From Phellopilus nigrolimitatus (taxonomy: Eukaryota; Basidiomycota; Agaricomycetes; Hymenochaetales; Hymenochaetaceae), in assembly GCA_021029095.1 (NCBI GenBank), contig JAJOHG010000066.1:1-64000 (forward strand): DNA of 64,000 nucleotides, in the 5' to 3' direction. Below the pieces are notes generated by a model that had not been told where the DNA came from, did no database searches, and saw only the letters and a program-made list of their open reading frames with translations. The position numbers were made by a program, and so were the translations under genes. Below are positions 35,491 to 46,294 of this stretch, piece by piece. Position 1 is the stretch's first letter, and each line of letters opens with the position of its first letter.

Positions 35491-36890
35491 TCAATAGTTA
35501 CGACGGAAGCGCCTCCAGAAGGGCGTCTTGGTCGACGTCATCGGGTACGAGCTGCTAGCGCGGTCCATACGCGTACGGCGGCGTCCGAAGCAGACCGTGC
35601 AGCCAGCAAGGAGCAGCAGGATGAACGAAACGAACGTCAGCCAGAAGCCTGTAGGGGAAAACACGAATTAGCAACTAGTCCCCAAGACTCTGCAAAGTAA
35701 ATGTAAATGTGCACTTACCCGGTCCGGTGATGGTCTGCGCGTTAGTGTTCTGCAGGTGGTCGGACAGCTCATGGCGCACGAAGGCGAGCAGCGCAATGTC
35801 GCACGCAAACGCGATGAGCGTGATGATCGCGGCGAGGAAGGAGAGCAGCGAGGCGATGAGCGTAAGCGTGACGTGCTGCGAGAAGGAGAAGATGAACGCG
35901 AGGAAGGTCACCGCGGCGGCTGTAGGCGCATGGCAAAGCGGTGTCGCGTAACGCAGAGGTGCCCGGATACATCAATTGGTTAGGAGGGCGCATCATTCGG
36001 AGGATCGGAGGAAAGGTAAATCAATCCAAACGTGCGAGATCGAATTGTTTGAGTTTGATTAAGAAAGACAGAACGTGTGAGAAGTGGTCTCATGTCAATG
36101 ACGAACAGAGACTATTGGGGTTAAAACTTGCCTACGGGGTGGATCGCGAGACCGCGCGTCCAGCTCGAACCGATGGTGACGGTGTTTCCGTTGTTGGGCG
36201 AGTCGATCTGTACCTCGTAGGCGTGGCCTGTTTATACAGTTGCAATTCCCATCGTAGAGATTACAGTGTGAATTCGGTTGCAAGGTTGTATAGGGAAGTA
36301 AAAAAATCAATCAGCACTCATATTTGATATTTGCACGACAGTTGATCGAAGGAGCGAGATGCGCCCGGAATGCCAGCTCCACCCACGGCCAAATTGCATT
36401 GACAGGTAAGGAATATGAGATGCTCGATCCCTCTGTAATTGCGGACGCAGAGCGACATTGCACAGAAGAGGCGAGAAGAAATTCGAGTGGAGCGGGAAAG
36501 AAGAGCCAAGCAAAGCGAACAACATACCTCTAGTACTGCAATCACGGGAGCCAGAATCTGCGTTATCCGAGCAATACGCCCTAGTGAACATTGCGAGTAG
36601 TCAGCTTTGCTTGCACACAGGCAAAGGGCAAATAAGACGAGGACTCACCAAATGCCGAACTTGTGGCGAGAAGCGTCAGTACTGAGTCTTCAGCACAGAA
36701 AGATATTGACGAAGGTGCTCACCCTAATCTGATTTATCGCCGATGCGTCCGAGGTGCTGCTGGCAGTGTCGAAGTGGACGCGGGTGATGTCGAAAGCGGT
36801 CAGAGTAGGAAGGGAGATAGAAGTCAGAACGAGGAGAACGAGGGCACAAGTGAGGAAGAAGACGCCGGGGATGCAAAAGTGGCGGGCCAT
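35491..36890 (-). CDS. PalI/SUR7-family four-span membrane protein
   Basis: Members sit in the plasma membrane or eisosomes (SUR7) or sense ambient pH (PalI/Rim9). Six exons fit in phase: 36723-36890, 36649-36659, 36528-36580, 36132-36227, 35719-35919 and 35491-35648, giving 228 aa. TM1 is CIPGVFFLTCALVLLVLTSI. The family signature reads FGIWAYCSDNADSGSRDCST. TM2 to TM4 are AAAVTFLAFIFSFSQHVTLT, SLLSFLAAIITLIAFACDIA and FWLTFVSFILLLLAGCTVCF. The cytosolic tail ends SYPMTSTKTPFWRRFRRNY. Exon 2 is only 11 nt but is needed to build FGIW, and the intron after exon 4 starts with GC (gcaagt). Choice between the Rim9 and SUR7 groups is not possible by eye. Confidence 0.88.
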
Positions 36891-37656
36891 GGTCGTCGTT
36901 AAAGTTGCGGAGGTCGCTGTTGTCGACGGTGATAAGCAACGATAAACTGGGAGGGACGATGGAGCGAGCAAAGTGGAGGGTTGGACTTCGTAGACGCTGG
37001 TAGACGCGATTCTTTTAAGCGACGCGTGTCTAATATTAAATTGCACATGCCCTATGACGGCGTTCGAACGTGGTCCAGGGCTGTGCTGTTAGGCTGTGCT
37101 CCTTCCAAAATAGGTATATGTGACTCGTCGTACCTCTTTCTTCTCTTGTTCATCAGACATTTGAGTCAGTTATTATATTTAAGATGGCGAAGAGTGGGAA
37201 AGTGCTCACAGCGGCGGCATGATCTCCTACAGCACCACCATATGCTACAATGTTTTACGGTCCTGCATTGATTTGGATGACATGAGTCCTGCTATCACGT
37301 GTCTTTTTATAATTACAAATACAAAGTGTGGGGTTAGCGAGGATCCCGAACAAGCAAGAGGACTAGACATGCTTACATCATGCATGTAAACGAAACGCTG
37401 TAAGTTTCATTTCAGTGGACTTCACAGTAACCCGTCTGAGTCGTCTACTACTGCCTAGGAAGTGCTATTTCATCTCTGAAGTGTGTCCTCCCAGAGCTTG
37501 TCTGCTCGTAGCTCCGTACGCGACCTACTAGCCACTGGTATCCTAGACTCCAGGAGTGAACACAGTGCAGCTCAAGACAAGACCACATAAACCATACGGT
37601 ACGATCTACAAGCACACACAGCCAGACGCAGGTGAACGTACCGGAAATCCGAAGCC
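36891..37656. other. Intergenic between divergent genes
   Basis: Shared upstream region of the PalI gene (-) and Bbc1-like gene (+). No other feature recognised. Confidence 0.5.
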
Positions 37657-39449
37657 ATGTTCAACGGTAAGCCCGTAGCTTTCAGGACAATCCCCAAGCT
37701 CGCTCAATCTAAACGCCGCCCACTCGCAGTCGCAAGCCTCAAAGACAAGGCCGCGTCGGCCAAGAACTCGACGGTGAACAAGTTCCATGACACGCGCGAC
37801 CGGTACTCGAGCACCCCGATGGCGCAGACGCGCTTCGCGGAGGGCGGGCACGCGCCGGACGCGCGCAAAACGCCTCCACCCCCACCGCCCATGCGTGCCG
37901 GATCGCACGCGAGCCGCGCGAGCACAAGCTCCCGTGCCTCAGAGGAAGGTGTGCGGGCGCCCCCGCCTGTTTTGCGCAGCTCGAAGCCCGCGTTGTCGGC
38001 GTCTCCGTCTCCGGTTCCTTCAAATCCAGGCACCCCTCCAGCTATCTCGAACCGTCCGCCGTCGTTCTCACGGCGCGCACCCGGGACGCACCCGCCTACG
38101 ATCAACGTTGATACAATTGACTGGGCGAACCTCTCTTCCGAGGATAAACAGGAGTTCTTCAGCTGGCTTGACGAATTCTTCGCGCGGTTCCTCCACTCGG
38201 ATGCGAAGCCTGTTGGAAATGTCGCTCAGGCTCCGCATCCACGTACATCCGTCAAGGAAGATATCGAAAAGGCCGAGTCGCCGCAGCCAGTCGTCAAACC
38301 GGCTGTGGGCACGAGGCCTGGACCCCCTGTAAGGAAATCTTGCTTTGCTGTTACTCCGTTACTCATGCTTCGGTTTCTCTTAACTAGCCAGCGATAAAAT
38401 CGTGGTCCAAGCCAGTGATAAGCCCCAGCGTAACTGGAGCAGAAGATGGTAATTTTTCCATGCATTCAAACACCTCATCTATGTCATCTCTCTCATTGTC
38501 ATTCTCAGACAACTTTGAGACGTCTTACCCACCGCGCAGCACGTATGGCTGCCAGGCACTCGATCTCGCATACTACTTCCACCCAGACACACACTGGGAC
38601 ACTGCCTGGTACGCCGAGCAGGGCGCCGTCCCGCCTCCCCTGCGCGATAACCCGCACCGACTGTACAAGGGCCAGTACACGACGCACGGCGACACGCGCG
38701 GCGTGCACATGGGCGTGCTCTTCGCGGACCTCAGCGTCTGCTGGTTCAGTGTATCCTTCAGCGCGTCGAACCCAGCGCACCCGGCGCGCATCGTGGAGCG
38801 CACGGCGCGCTACCTGCCGCCGCCGCCCGCGCTCGACAGGGACGCGCTCGTGCAGGCGCATGAGACGTATGGCGAGACGGCCGCGGGCTTCGCGGAGGGC
38901 TTCCTCGGCGGCGGCTCCTTCTGCGCGCGGGGCGAGTGCTGGGACCTCGCAAACGAGGCGCTCAAGTATTTTGAGCAGTTTGACTACGTCGATGCGCCGC
39001 TGCCGAGCCTCAACCGCACGCACGGGCACCTTATCTTCTCTGGCCGCGCGCTGGGCCCGGGGCGGCAGGCTGGGCGCTGGCGCGGAGGCGACGACCGTGT
39101 GCGCCGCGGGGACATCGTCGAGTGGCGGTCCGTGCGGATTAACTTCGTCGGCGCGCCGCCCGGGAACTACGCGTTCCTTGGCGACCCGGAGCACACGGCG
39201 ATCATCACCGCGGATGCGGTGCCCACACGCACCCCAAGAGATGGGGAGAGCGTGCTGCCGCGCGAGCTTAGGCAGCTTGAGGTTGTCGAGCAGAGTCGGA
39301 ACCAGCCGCCCGAGCCGAAGAGGCAGGTGTATGATATGACGGCGTTCGAGGAGGGCGAGGTATGGATATATCGCCCTGTGTCGATGCAAGTTTATTTGGG
39401 GATTGGAGAGCTGGTTTGCGACCCCGCGCCGCAGGCGCTGTCGATTTGA
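37657..39449 (+). CDS. Bbc1/Aim3-like protein with cysteine-proteinase-fold C-terminus
   Basis: Two exons (37657-38328 and 38388-39449, intron 59 nt) encode 577 aa. The N-terminal 160 residues are Pro/Ser-rich (KTPPPPPPMRAGSHASRAST). A conserved patch INVDTIDWANLSSEDKQEFF precedes the C-terminal domain: STYGCQALDLAYYFHPDTHW, the Cys block SFCARGECWDLANEALKYFE, the His block DPEHTAIITADAV, and the end EGEVWIYRPVSMQVYLGIGE. This resembles the papain-like-fold domain found at the C-terminus of fungal Bbc1/Aim3 proteins, which regulate type I myosin and Las17/WASP at endocytic actin patches. No SH3 domain is present, unlike yeast Bbc1. Assignment is from pattern recall; proteolytic activity is not implied. 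Confidence 0.7.
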
Positions 39450-39669
39450 ATTTAGACTTGGAAACCTGTACTATTCTCACTGTTGGTCGATATGTGTATG
39501 TAACTACCGTTCTTGCAAGTAATCCACTCATGACGCTTTGAGTCGGATCGTAGAAACCAAACATTCAAGCAGACACTCCATATGCTCGCAACGCAAAAAC
39601 AATCTATTCGGCTTCACGTTTACAACACCCTGCAGTTTTTGCTCCTCCTCTTACGACACCGAGCAACAT

Positions 39670-40238
39670 CTAGTGGTGCGCCTCGTGCTTCGGGAGGTCC
39701 GCCTCGAGGAACGCGAGGAACTCTTTCGCGCCCGCGCCCGTGTCGTCCGCGAGGTCCGACGAGGCCGGGGTGGGGGCTACGTCGGGCGTCGGCTCGGCAG
39801 AGTCGTACTCGGCGAGCGCGGAGGCGAGGTCGGCCGGCACGCTCGGGACTTTGGGCACGGAAGGCGCGTGGAAGGACTTGACGACGCCGACGTGCGCGTC
39901 TTTCGCCTGGAGGGGAAGGGAGGGGTGAGCGGGGTTAGCGCGAGGTGGACGAGGGTGTATACGAACCTGCACGGGGGGCTTGTACGTCCTGAGCTGGGAG
40001 AGGTAGAGATCCTGTACGATATCTGGGACGGTTTTTAAAACAAAACATTTTTAGTTTTGTTTGGTACGAAGTTGAGTTTGCTGCGGTGCGCACCTTTACG
40101 GGAGACTGGGGAGCTGGAGATGCAGCGGCGCTGGCTCAGGCGCGCCTGTCAAACGCACAGTCAATCAAAAATCCAGATAAATTATCGGCGATATCGAATA
40201 CGCACCAGGCGAGATGAGCTCTTCAGAATGGCCGACAT
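39670..40238 (-). CDS. ATP14: Mitochondrial F1Fo ATP synthase subunit h (Atp14)
   Basis: Subunit h is a peripheral-stalk component of the mitochondrial ATP synthase. Four exons (40206-40238, 40094-40145, 39967-40022, 39670-39906) give 125 aa, close to the yeast length. The start MSAILKSSSRLARLSQRRCI is a mitochondrial presequence rich in Arg/Ser. The mature part shows DIVQDLYLSQLRTYKPPVQA, then DAHVGVVKSFHAPSVPKVPS, and an acidic tail (LAEYDSAEP, KEFLAFLEADLP), all typical of Atp14. It is divergent from the F1 inhibitor gene INH1, with 190 bp between start codons. Confidence 0.88.
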
Positions 40239-40428
40239 AGTCCAAGGCAGTTAGCAGTCGTCGTCGTCGTCGGGTGGGATGCGCTCGAGCTCGGCAAGGC
40301 CAACGAGAACTTCGTTGTGACGGTGACATATTCGTAACACATCACCCGGTCGCGTCCGGAGCCTTCGTCCGCCTCAGCGCCCCGACACGCTCTCATCCTC
40401 ACCATAACCACTGACCACCAATTCCACC
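40239..40428. promoter_or_regulatory. Shared divergent promoter of ATP14 and INH1
   Basis: Only 190 bp separate the two start codons, so core promoter elements for an ATP synthase subunit and the ATP synthase inhibitor must lie together here. I could not identify a specific factor site. Confidence 0.6.
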
Positions 40429-40955
40429 ATGCTTGCCATCCGCGCTGCCTCGTTCCGACGCACCCCTGCGCTCACTGCTCGCGCTGTCCGCGCCTACACC
40501 GACGGCGCCGTCGCGCGCTCCAAGGAGTTCTCGTGCGTAGTGCGCCCCTGCGTTTCTCGAGCGAAGTTGTAACTGACTGACTTGCTTGTCTGGGTTGAAA
40601 TATACAGGAAGAAGGAGAAGGCGCACGAAGGTCGGTACCGTTTCTATTGTCCCTTTTGTAGAACGAGCTCTTAGGTCTGACTGGACTAACTCTTCGTCTT
40701 ATTTACGCTAGATCAATTCATCAAGGAGCACGAGAGAGCTCAGATAAAGAAGCTCCGTGACCAGGTGCGCGATGCATCACCCTCTGCTGGCTTGCATACC
40801 TCAGCTAACCCCGCGCGCTCGTTTCACAGATCGAGGCCAAGAAGGCTGAGCTTGTGCGTGCACGCTTGCGTTACCCCGCGTTTCTGAGCTGAACATTGAC
40901 CGTGCAGGAAGCCTTGGAGAAGGAGCACGCCGAGACTCTTCAGAAGGACAAGTAA
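40429..40955 (+). CDS. INH1: Mitochondrial ATPase inhibitor (IF1/Inh1)
   Basis: IF1 binds F1 when the matrix is acidified and blocks ATP hydrolysis. Five exons (40429-40532, 40608-40630, 40712-40764, 40830-40853, 40908-40955) encode 83 aa. The presequence is MLAIRAASFRRTPALTARAV. The inhibitory segment reads GAVARSKEFSKKEKAHEDQF, directly comparable with the fungal IF1 consensus. A long C-terminal helix follows (IKEHERAQIKKLRDQIEAKK, ending EALEKEHAETLQKDK). Length and motif order are canonical. It shares its upstream region with ATP14. Confidence 0.94.
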
Positions 40956-41676
40956 GCGAATTCGCCTCCCCGAAGTTGGTGCTCATCTGTAAGCGCACAT
41001 ACATTATAAAATATGTCGATGTTGACGCGCGTCTACATCCGGGCTAGTTGTCCAAGCCCAAATAACACTCGCATCTCTTGCAATAACTTGCACGTATTCA
41101 AACATCTCTGTTGTCCTTGTAACCCTAGGGCCGAGGAAAAAACACTTGCATTTGTCCTCATTTGATGTGTGATTACAGTCTGAACCTATACCGTCCGTTT
41201 GATATGAACCCAAGCTGCAATTCAGTCGGAGTTGGTTCCTCCACGACGCAGATCCGACGACGCGTCCTACTTATGCCGGTCAACTACGTCATGCACCCGA
41301 CTATCTCCCAATTTTCGTGAGATCCAATTATATATCGACATCCGAGCCTTGTCTACGTTACATTATGTGTGCATGCATGCAATTTTGAGCGTGTAAGACG
41401 AGAGGAGAGGGAAGAGATGCAAGGTGAGTTGATGGGTGAGGAGAGGAATTGAGCGAGTTATGGTGTCTGGTCTATTCTAACTGTTTTGAGCTGGCGAAGA
41501 TTGGGTTGGAAAGGCATGGATGATGAAAGCAAGCAAGTATACGGGAGGCAATAAACATAGGCACATAAGCAAGTGAGGTAAGCAAGAATTAGTGATGCGA
41601 GACGAGAGAACGTAAAGAAAGCAAAGCCAGAAAGCAAAAAGCGAAGCGAAACAGAAAAGGACCTACGAAGAGGCGC
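40956..41676. other. Intergenic between convergent genes
   Basis: 3' flanks of INH1 (+) and RPO41 (-). Purine-rich 41390-41660. No gene seen. Confidence 0.5.
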
Positions 41677-44600
41677 TCACGAGAAGAAGTACTTCGAGTC
41701 CCGAATTCTCTTCACGTCGAACTCGCCCTTCTTCGGCAGCGGCGGCAGCAGGTCGACGAGGTTCACGAACCTGCTCATCACACCACCTCCTTCGCCCCTT
41801 AGCACCACCTCTCTCTCCTTGGGCTTGGACTTAGGTTTGGGATTGCGCTGCTCCCCCTTTTTTGGCCGCCCGAGCTTCTGGGGTGTCTCTGGTTCGTCTG
41901 CTGTCTCGACCTCATCGACCTCCGAGTCCTCCGCGTCTAGCGCGAGCTCTAGATCTTCGCCTTCGAGCCCTATCTGCTCGCTCGGTATGTTCGCGTCACC
42001 GAGGACCGCCAGCGCTGACAGCGCGTTGAGCTGAATCTTCAGCCTGTCGAGCATGGTCTTGCTCCGCAGCGCCATGACCGGGACTTGGTAGTCCTTATAG
42101 CGATCAATGAACTAGAAAATTATCGAAAATTAGTTTTCTGAGCGCTTTCACATAGAAAAACAAGGCACGTACCTCCTGGTGCAGGCGCGTAAGCACGTCA
42201 GACTCGTGCAGCGCGATAAACGTGTCGCGGATGATCGTATTCATTTCGTCGATCGACCCCGCGTGCGTCCAGTACGAGTCGTGCACGCTCGCGAATGTGA
42301 TCCCACGCCGGCTACACTCGAGCGCGGTCAGCATCATGTGCGTTGCGTCCAGGCTGTGGATGAAGTTGGGCGGGAACGCGCTCGACTGCTTCGTCGGGTT
42401 CACCTCCGAGGGCGAGTTCGGGTCGCTAATGAACACCGTCTGAATGCTCGTCATGATCTGCCTGCGCTTCGTCTTCCGGTACGGTTGCACGATCGGCAGC
42501 CCCAGAGGCGTCGTCCACACTACGCTCGTCATCATCTCCTTCGGCAGGCGCGACACGGGGAGCACCCTCCTTGAAGGAGCACTTCCGGGCGCATCCGTCG
42601 GCTTCTTCTTCGTGAACGCCTCGATCGCCTCCTCGACGCGCTCGCGCGGCATGGACTTCGAGATGAGGCGCGCAGACAGCGTGAGCCAGCTCTGAATCTT
42701 TTTCGCGCCCGAGAAGAGGTCGCCGATGCAGAAAATGACGTTCTTCGTGAGATACGCTGCTGCGCTCCACGCCTCGCTCGGAGCGATATCGCCACGCTCG
42801 CGCAGCTGCTTCTCGATCTGCGAACGCGCACCGACATACGTGACACCATACACGGTCGTCATCACCGTCTGCTTCACGACCTTGCGGGAGACCTTGCCCT
42901 GCAGCATTTGTGCGTATTTATCGCCCTTCTCGACATCCGCCTTGATCAAGCTCTCGACCATATCCGCGACGTGCGTGTACACGTCGGCAGGACGGTCTGT
43001 GACATCGAGATTCACCTGCTTCGCACCCTTCATATCACCACCCAGCGCCGCGTAGTGCTGTAAGCCGTTGCACGTGCCGTCTTGGTGAACAGGTAGATTA
43101 GATACGAAGGCCTCAGGATCGCCGGATTCAAGAGCTGCGCGAAGCTCCTTGCAAGCCGCCAAACACTGCCACGCGTCGTCGGCATTCTTCCACCACCCTT
43201 GTCCGTCAGTCGGTTTCTCTGCGCTGTCGTAGATATCGCTTATGTGGTCATGCACAAATTGCACGCGCTCATCGAAGCTTCCCTTGTCATACCCGTACAG
43301 ATTAGCAAGATGAATTTTCAACCAGCGCAGCCCAGATGCGCCCAAGGGCTTCGCCTCGGCGAATTTCATAAGACCGCGACTCAGGTCGTCTCCGATGTGA
43401 TTCAAGTGCGGGGGAATGGGGTAGGCACGTCCACGGAAGTCAATGTTGTGTGGAAGGTACATCGTATCTGCCAGAAACTAGATGAGGGACAAGTCAATGA
43501 GCAACGAGATTACTAAATAACCACAAAATCATATCTTACCGCGCGAGCAATCTCGACTTTGTAGTTCACACTACAGCGGTTCGAGTGGTTATTCGCCTTC
43601 TCGAGCTGCCACTCTCGCATCTCGCGCAAATATGTCGACTTCGCTAGCACATCAGTCTCATAGTTTGCAGGCTTGACAGGCTCCTGTTTATCGAAAGTCG
43701 AGGGTGGGATCTTGCCGAAGCGTTCACCAGAGTTCCAGACCTGAAGGACAACGTCAAAGATCTCGCGGTTGATCTTCCAAGGCGTGCTGCCTAAGACATC
43801 GAGTCCAGCAAAGACGTGTTCCATATGCCCAGCGGCGGAGGCATGGCGCAGATAAGTAAGCTGCTCTTGGGTGTCTTTTAAACGCATGACGGAAGCTATA
43901 AAGCAAACAATAAGAGCCGATTTTCATTATTAAAAGATATTAAAACATACTCTTATTGAAGACATAGCCTCCCTCGTCGTGGCTGACCCAAGGCTTCGGC
44001 TTGATTAGCATAGGTAGATGCCGGGGATGCAGAGTTGCTTTGATATCGTCTTTCGCAAGACGGTCAGCGACAACAGGATTGAGTCGAATTACTCCGAGCT
44101 TATGGCCGCGAAGATACTCATATGAGTGATAGAACGCCGGCTGGTCCTCCGAGCTGTGAGACAGCATTAGATCTTCGAAGAAATTGACTGATCAACAAGA
44201 AAACTTACACTTGCTCGCCGGTGCGCTTGTCCACCGCATTGCGTGTCACAATCGCAACGTCCATCAGACTGTCGACCAAGAAGCTGCCCACGCGCGCACG
44301 AACCGCATGCGTCCAATCGCTCGTCCAATCTTGAGTCTCCTCCATGTAGTTCGCCGCATTCTGGCGCCATTCCTGGAGCTCCTTGAATGCGCGCTTCGTG
44401 AAATATCCTGAGTCATTCGGGCGTGCAGGCGTCTGCGGGACGTGAATGTTGTTCTTTTTGAGAATCTCCGCTTTGTACTCCATCTCGACGGCTTTGCCGA
44501 CAGTGAGCAGCGCACGAGCAGTCTTCATCCCTTCGTTCACACCACCGGTGCCTTGAAGACGCATGAGCTCGAGGATAGAGATGAGCGAGAGCTTTTCGGG

Positions 44601-46103
44601 TTTTAAGAGTGAGAGGAACGGCCCGAGTCGCATGCGAGTATGATTGTCTAAATTATTAAGAGCTAAATCAAAGAATTAGCTAGATAACATAAATGATACA
44701 TTGAGAATAACACTCACGCAACGACGCCTCCTCCTCAATGATCAGCGCGATTTCGGCAGCCAACCTTTTTTGCAACTTTCCATGCCACTCGAACATCCAC
44801 TTCTGCAAATGAGGCTGCAACAAGCTCTGCGTGTTCAAGCCCAGCTCATCGAGCTTCTCCGCCTCGTGACGCAGACGGTGAACAGCGAGATCGTAAACGG
44901 AGGCCTCAAGTAGCTTTTGACGAGCCGCAGCATCGTCTGGAAGTACGCGCTGAGCATACGCGACCTCGGCGAGGTGCTTCCTTAGATTCGAGATATTGAA
45001 AGGCATCTCCTGCTCCAGTTCTGATGCCTCGGCTGCCAGCTCCTCCATCGAGAGATCGGGTAAGTCCGTCGCAAATGGTATAGATCCAAGCTGTGACAAT
45101 ACAGTCAACATAATGTCGCGATATACAGATACTAAAATGTGTACCTTTGCTCGTCTAACTGGCACAATGTCCGGCACATCTTTGAGAGGATCCGCCGCGA
45201 TACTCTCGGCCTGGCCTAACTCAGTGATAACGTGGATCAGCCCAAGCTCAGCTGCCGCACGGGAAAGATGTTGGACAATCTCTCCAGCGTCGCCCGAAGT
45301 CAGCACTCGGTCTGCGACGACTGTAGTGACCGGTATATGGCGATTGATCATGCAGCGTAGCAGATCGGAGGGCGACCGCTCGGAAGAGACAGTCATGGAA
45401 AGCTCCATAGAATTGGATCTGAGAAATGATAAGCATAAAATAGACGGGAAAGCAAACAGTCACCTCACTTGAGCCAAATTTTAAGCATAATTGCATAAGT
45501 GCTAGCAGCAGGCGCAACTTTATCCTCCCCGTTTTCCATAGCCTCGTACAGCGCCCAAGCATCTTCCAGCCAGGCGCTTCCGTTTTGCGCGTCCTTCTCT
45601 AGTGCCATCTCAAGATAGCTCTCAAGAAAGAGGTTGTAGAGACGAGGCTGAACAATCGCCTCTCCCTGTCGTTTCTCTCGCAGCTGGGAAAACACGAACT
45701 TGGCACGCGGGACGTCGTAGCAGCCGTGCAGACAGGCGTCGATGACAGCCAGCGAGTCCTGAATCGGTGAGTCCGGGAAGTAAAAGTCGTTCAGAGCAGA
45801 CGATGTGTCGTCAGGCAGCGGGGGAGGCAGGAGCGTATAAGGCATTCTGCGCCGTAGGAAAGAATTGATCCCGTCCATGTGCACGCTGCTGGAAGCAGCA
45901 GCAACACCAGACCTCTGCGTACTAGTCATGTACGTTGGGATATCATTCACGGGGGGCGCTGTCGCTGTTGCCAGCGCAGGCGCCTGGTTTCGCTTCGAGG
46001 GCGACGAGTAAAGACGAGCAGGCCGAGGAAGATTTTGGCGAGAGCAGGACAGTAAAGTCGTCTCAAGCTTCCTCGACGACGAGCGCCGCGTCAGAGGGAT
46101 CAT
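41677..46103 (-). CDS. RPO41: Mitochondrial DNA-directed RNA polymerase (T7-like, Rpo41)
   Basis: The single-subunit polymerase transcribes the mitochondrial genome. Eight exons join in phase: 45469-46103, 45145-45418, 44718-45090, 44209-44647, 43951-44153, 43540-43895, 42173-43477 and 41677-42111, giving 1339 aa. The N-terminus MIPLTRRSSSRKLETTLLSC is a presequence, followed by an N-terminal extension of PPR-like helices. The polymerase domain shows YLPHNIDFRGRAYPIPPHLN, the motif A catalytic Asp in HQDGTCNGLQHYAALGGDMK, motif B RKVVKQTVMTTVYGVTYVGA, FPPNFIHSLDATHMM, and the motif C catalytic Asp in VHDSYWTHAG. The C-terminus is SKYFFS; family members usually end in an aromatic-rich FFS. A Lys/Glu-rich insert (KLGRPKKGEQRNPKPKSKPK) near residue 1270 is lineage-specific. 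The 54-nt intron at 45091-45144 has no stop and could be retained. Confidence 0.97.
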
Positions 46104-46294
46104 GCTTTCTGCGTGTCGTCTGCGTGTCGGACGTCGAGCAGAGCGTGTTCGTCGTCGTGCGACAACTGCAAAATATATGTCGGAAGAAAAAATCGGTAAA
46201 TGCCCTGCCCCTTTTTGGTTATACCGGACCGCTTACATCCGACAGATCCTACTTACATAACCTGTGCATACCCCCTTCTTGTGCTTCGGCGTCC
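46104..46294. promoter_or_regulatory. Divergent promoter of RPO41 and the BTB gene
   Basis: 191 bp between the RPO41 start (-) and the BTB gene start (+). No factor site could be identified. Confidence 0.5.

Larger units (their letters stand above)
30047..36250. repeat. Segmental duplication, right block
   Basis: Direct duplicate of 25395-29990. Contains the H2A.Z pseudogene, the longer kinase-TPR gene and the intact PalI gene. It starts at cctgactcgacgcgta and homology runs to at least the PalI exon 4 region. The two blocks are separated by fewer than 60 bp. Confidence 0.9.

Noticed and set aside
36060..37100. Possible tRNA suggested by ttcgaa-type B-box strings
   Set aside because: No matching A-box or cloverleaf could be drawn; similar strings elsewhere lie inside coding exons.
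38446..39389. Long ORFs in other frames over the Bbc1-like gene
   Set aside because: Arg/Ser-rich shadows of a GC-rich exon; the in-phase two-exon model explains the sequence.
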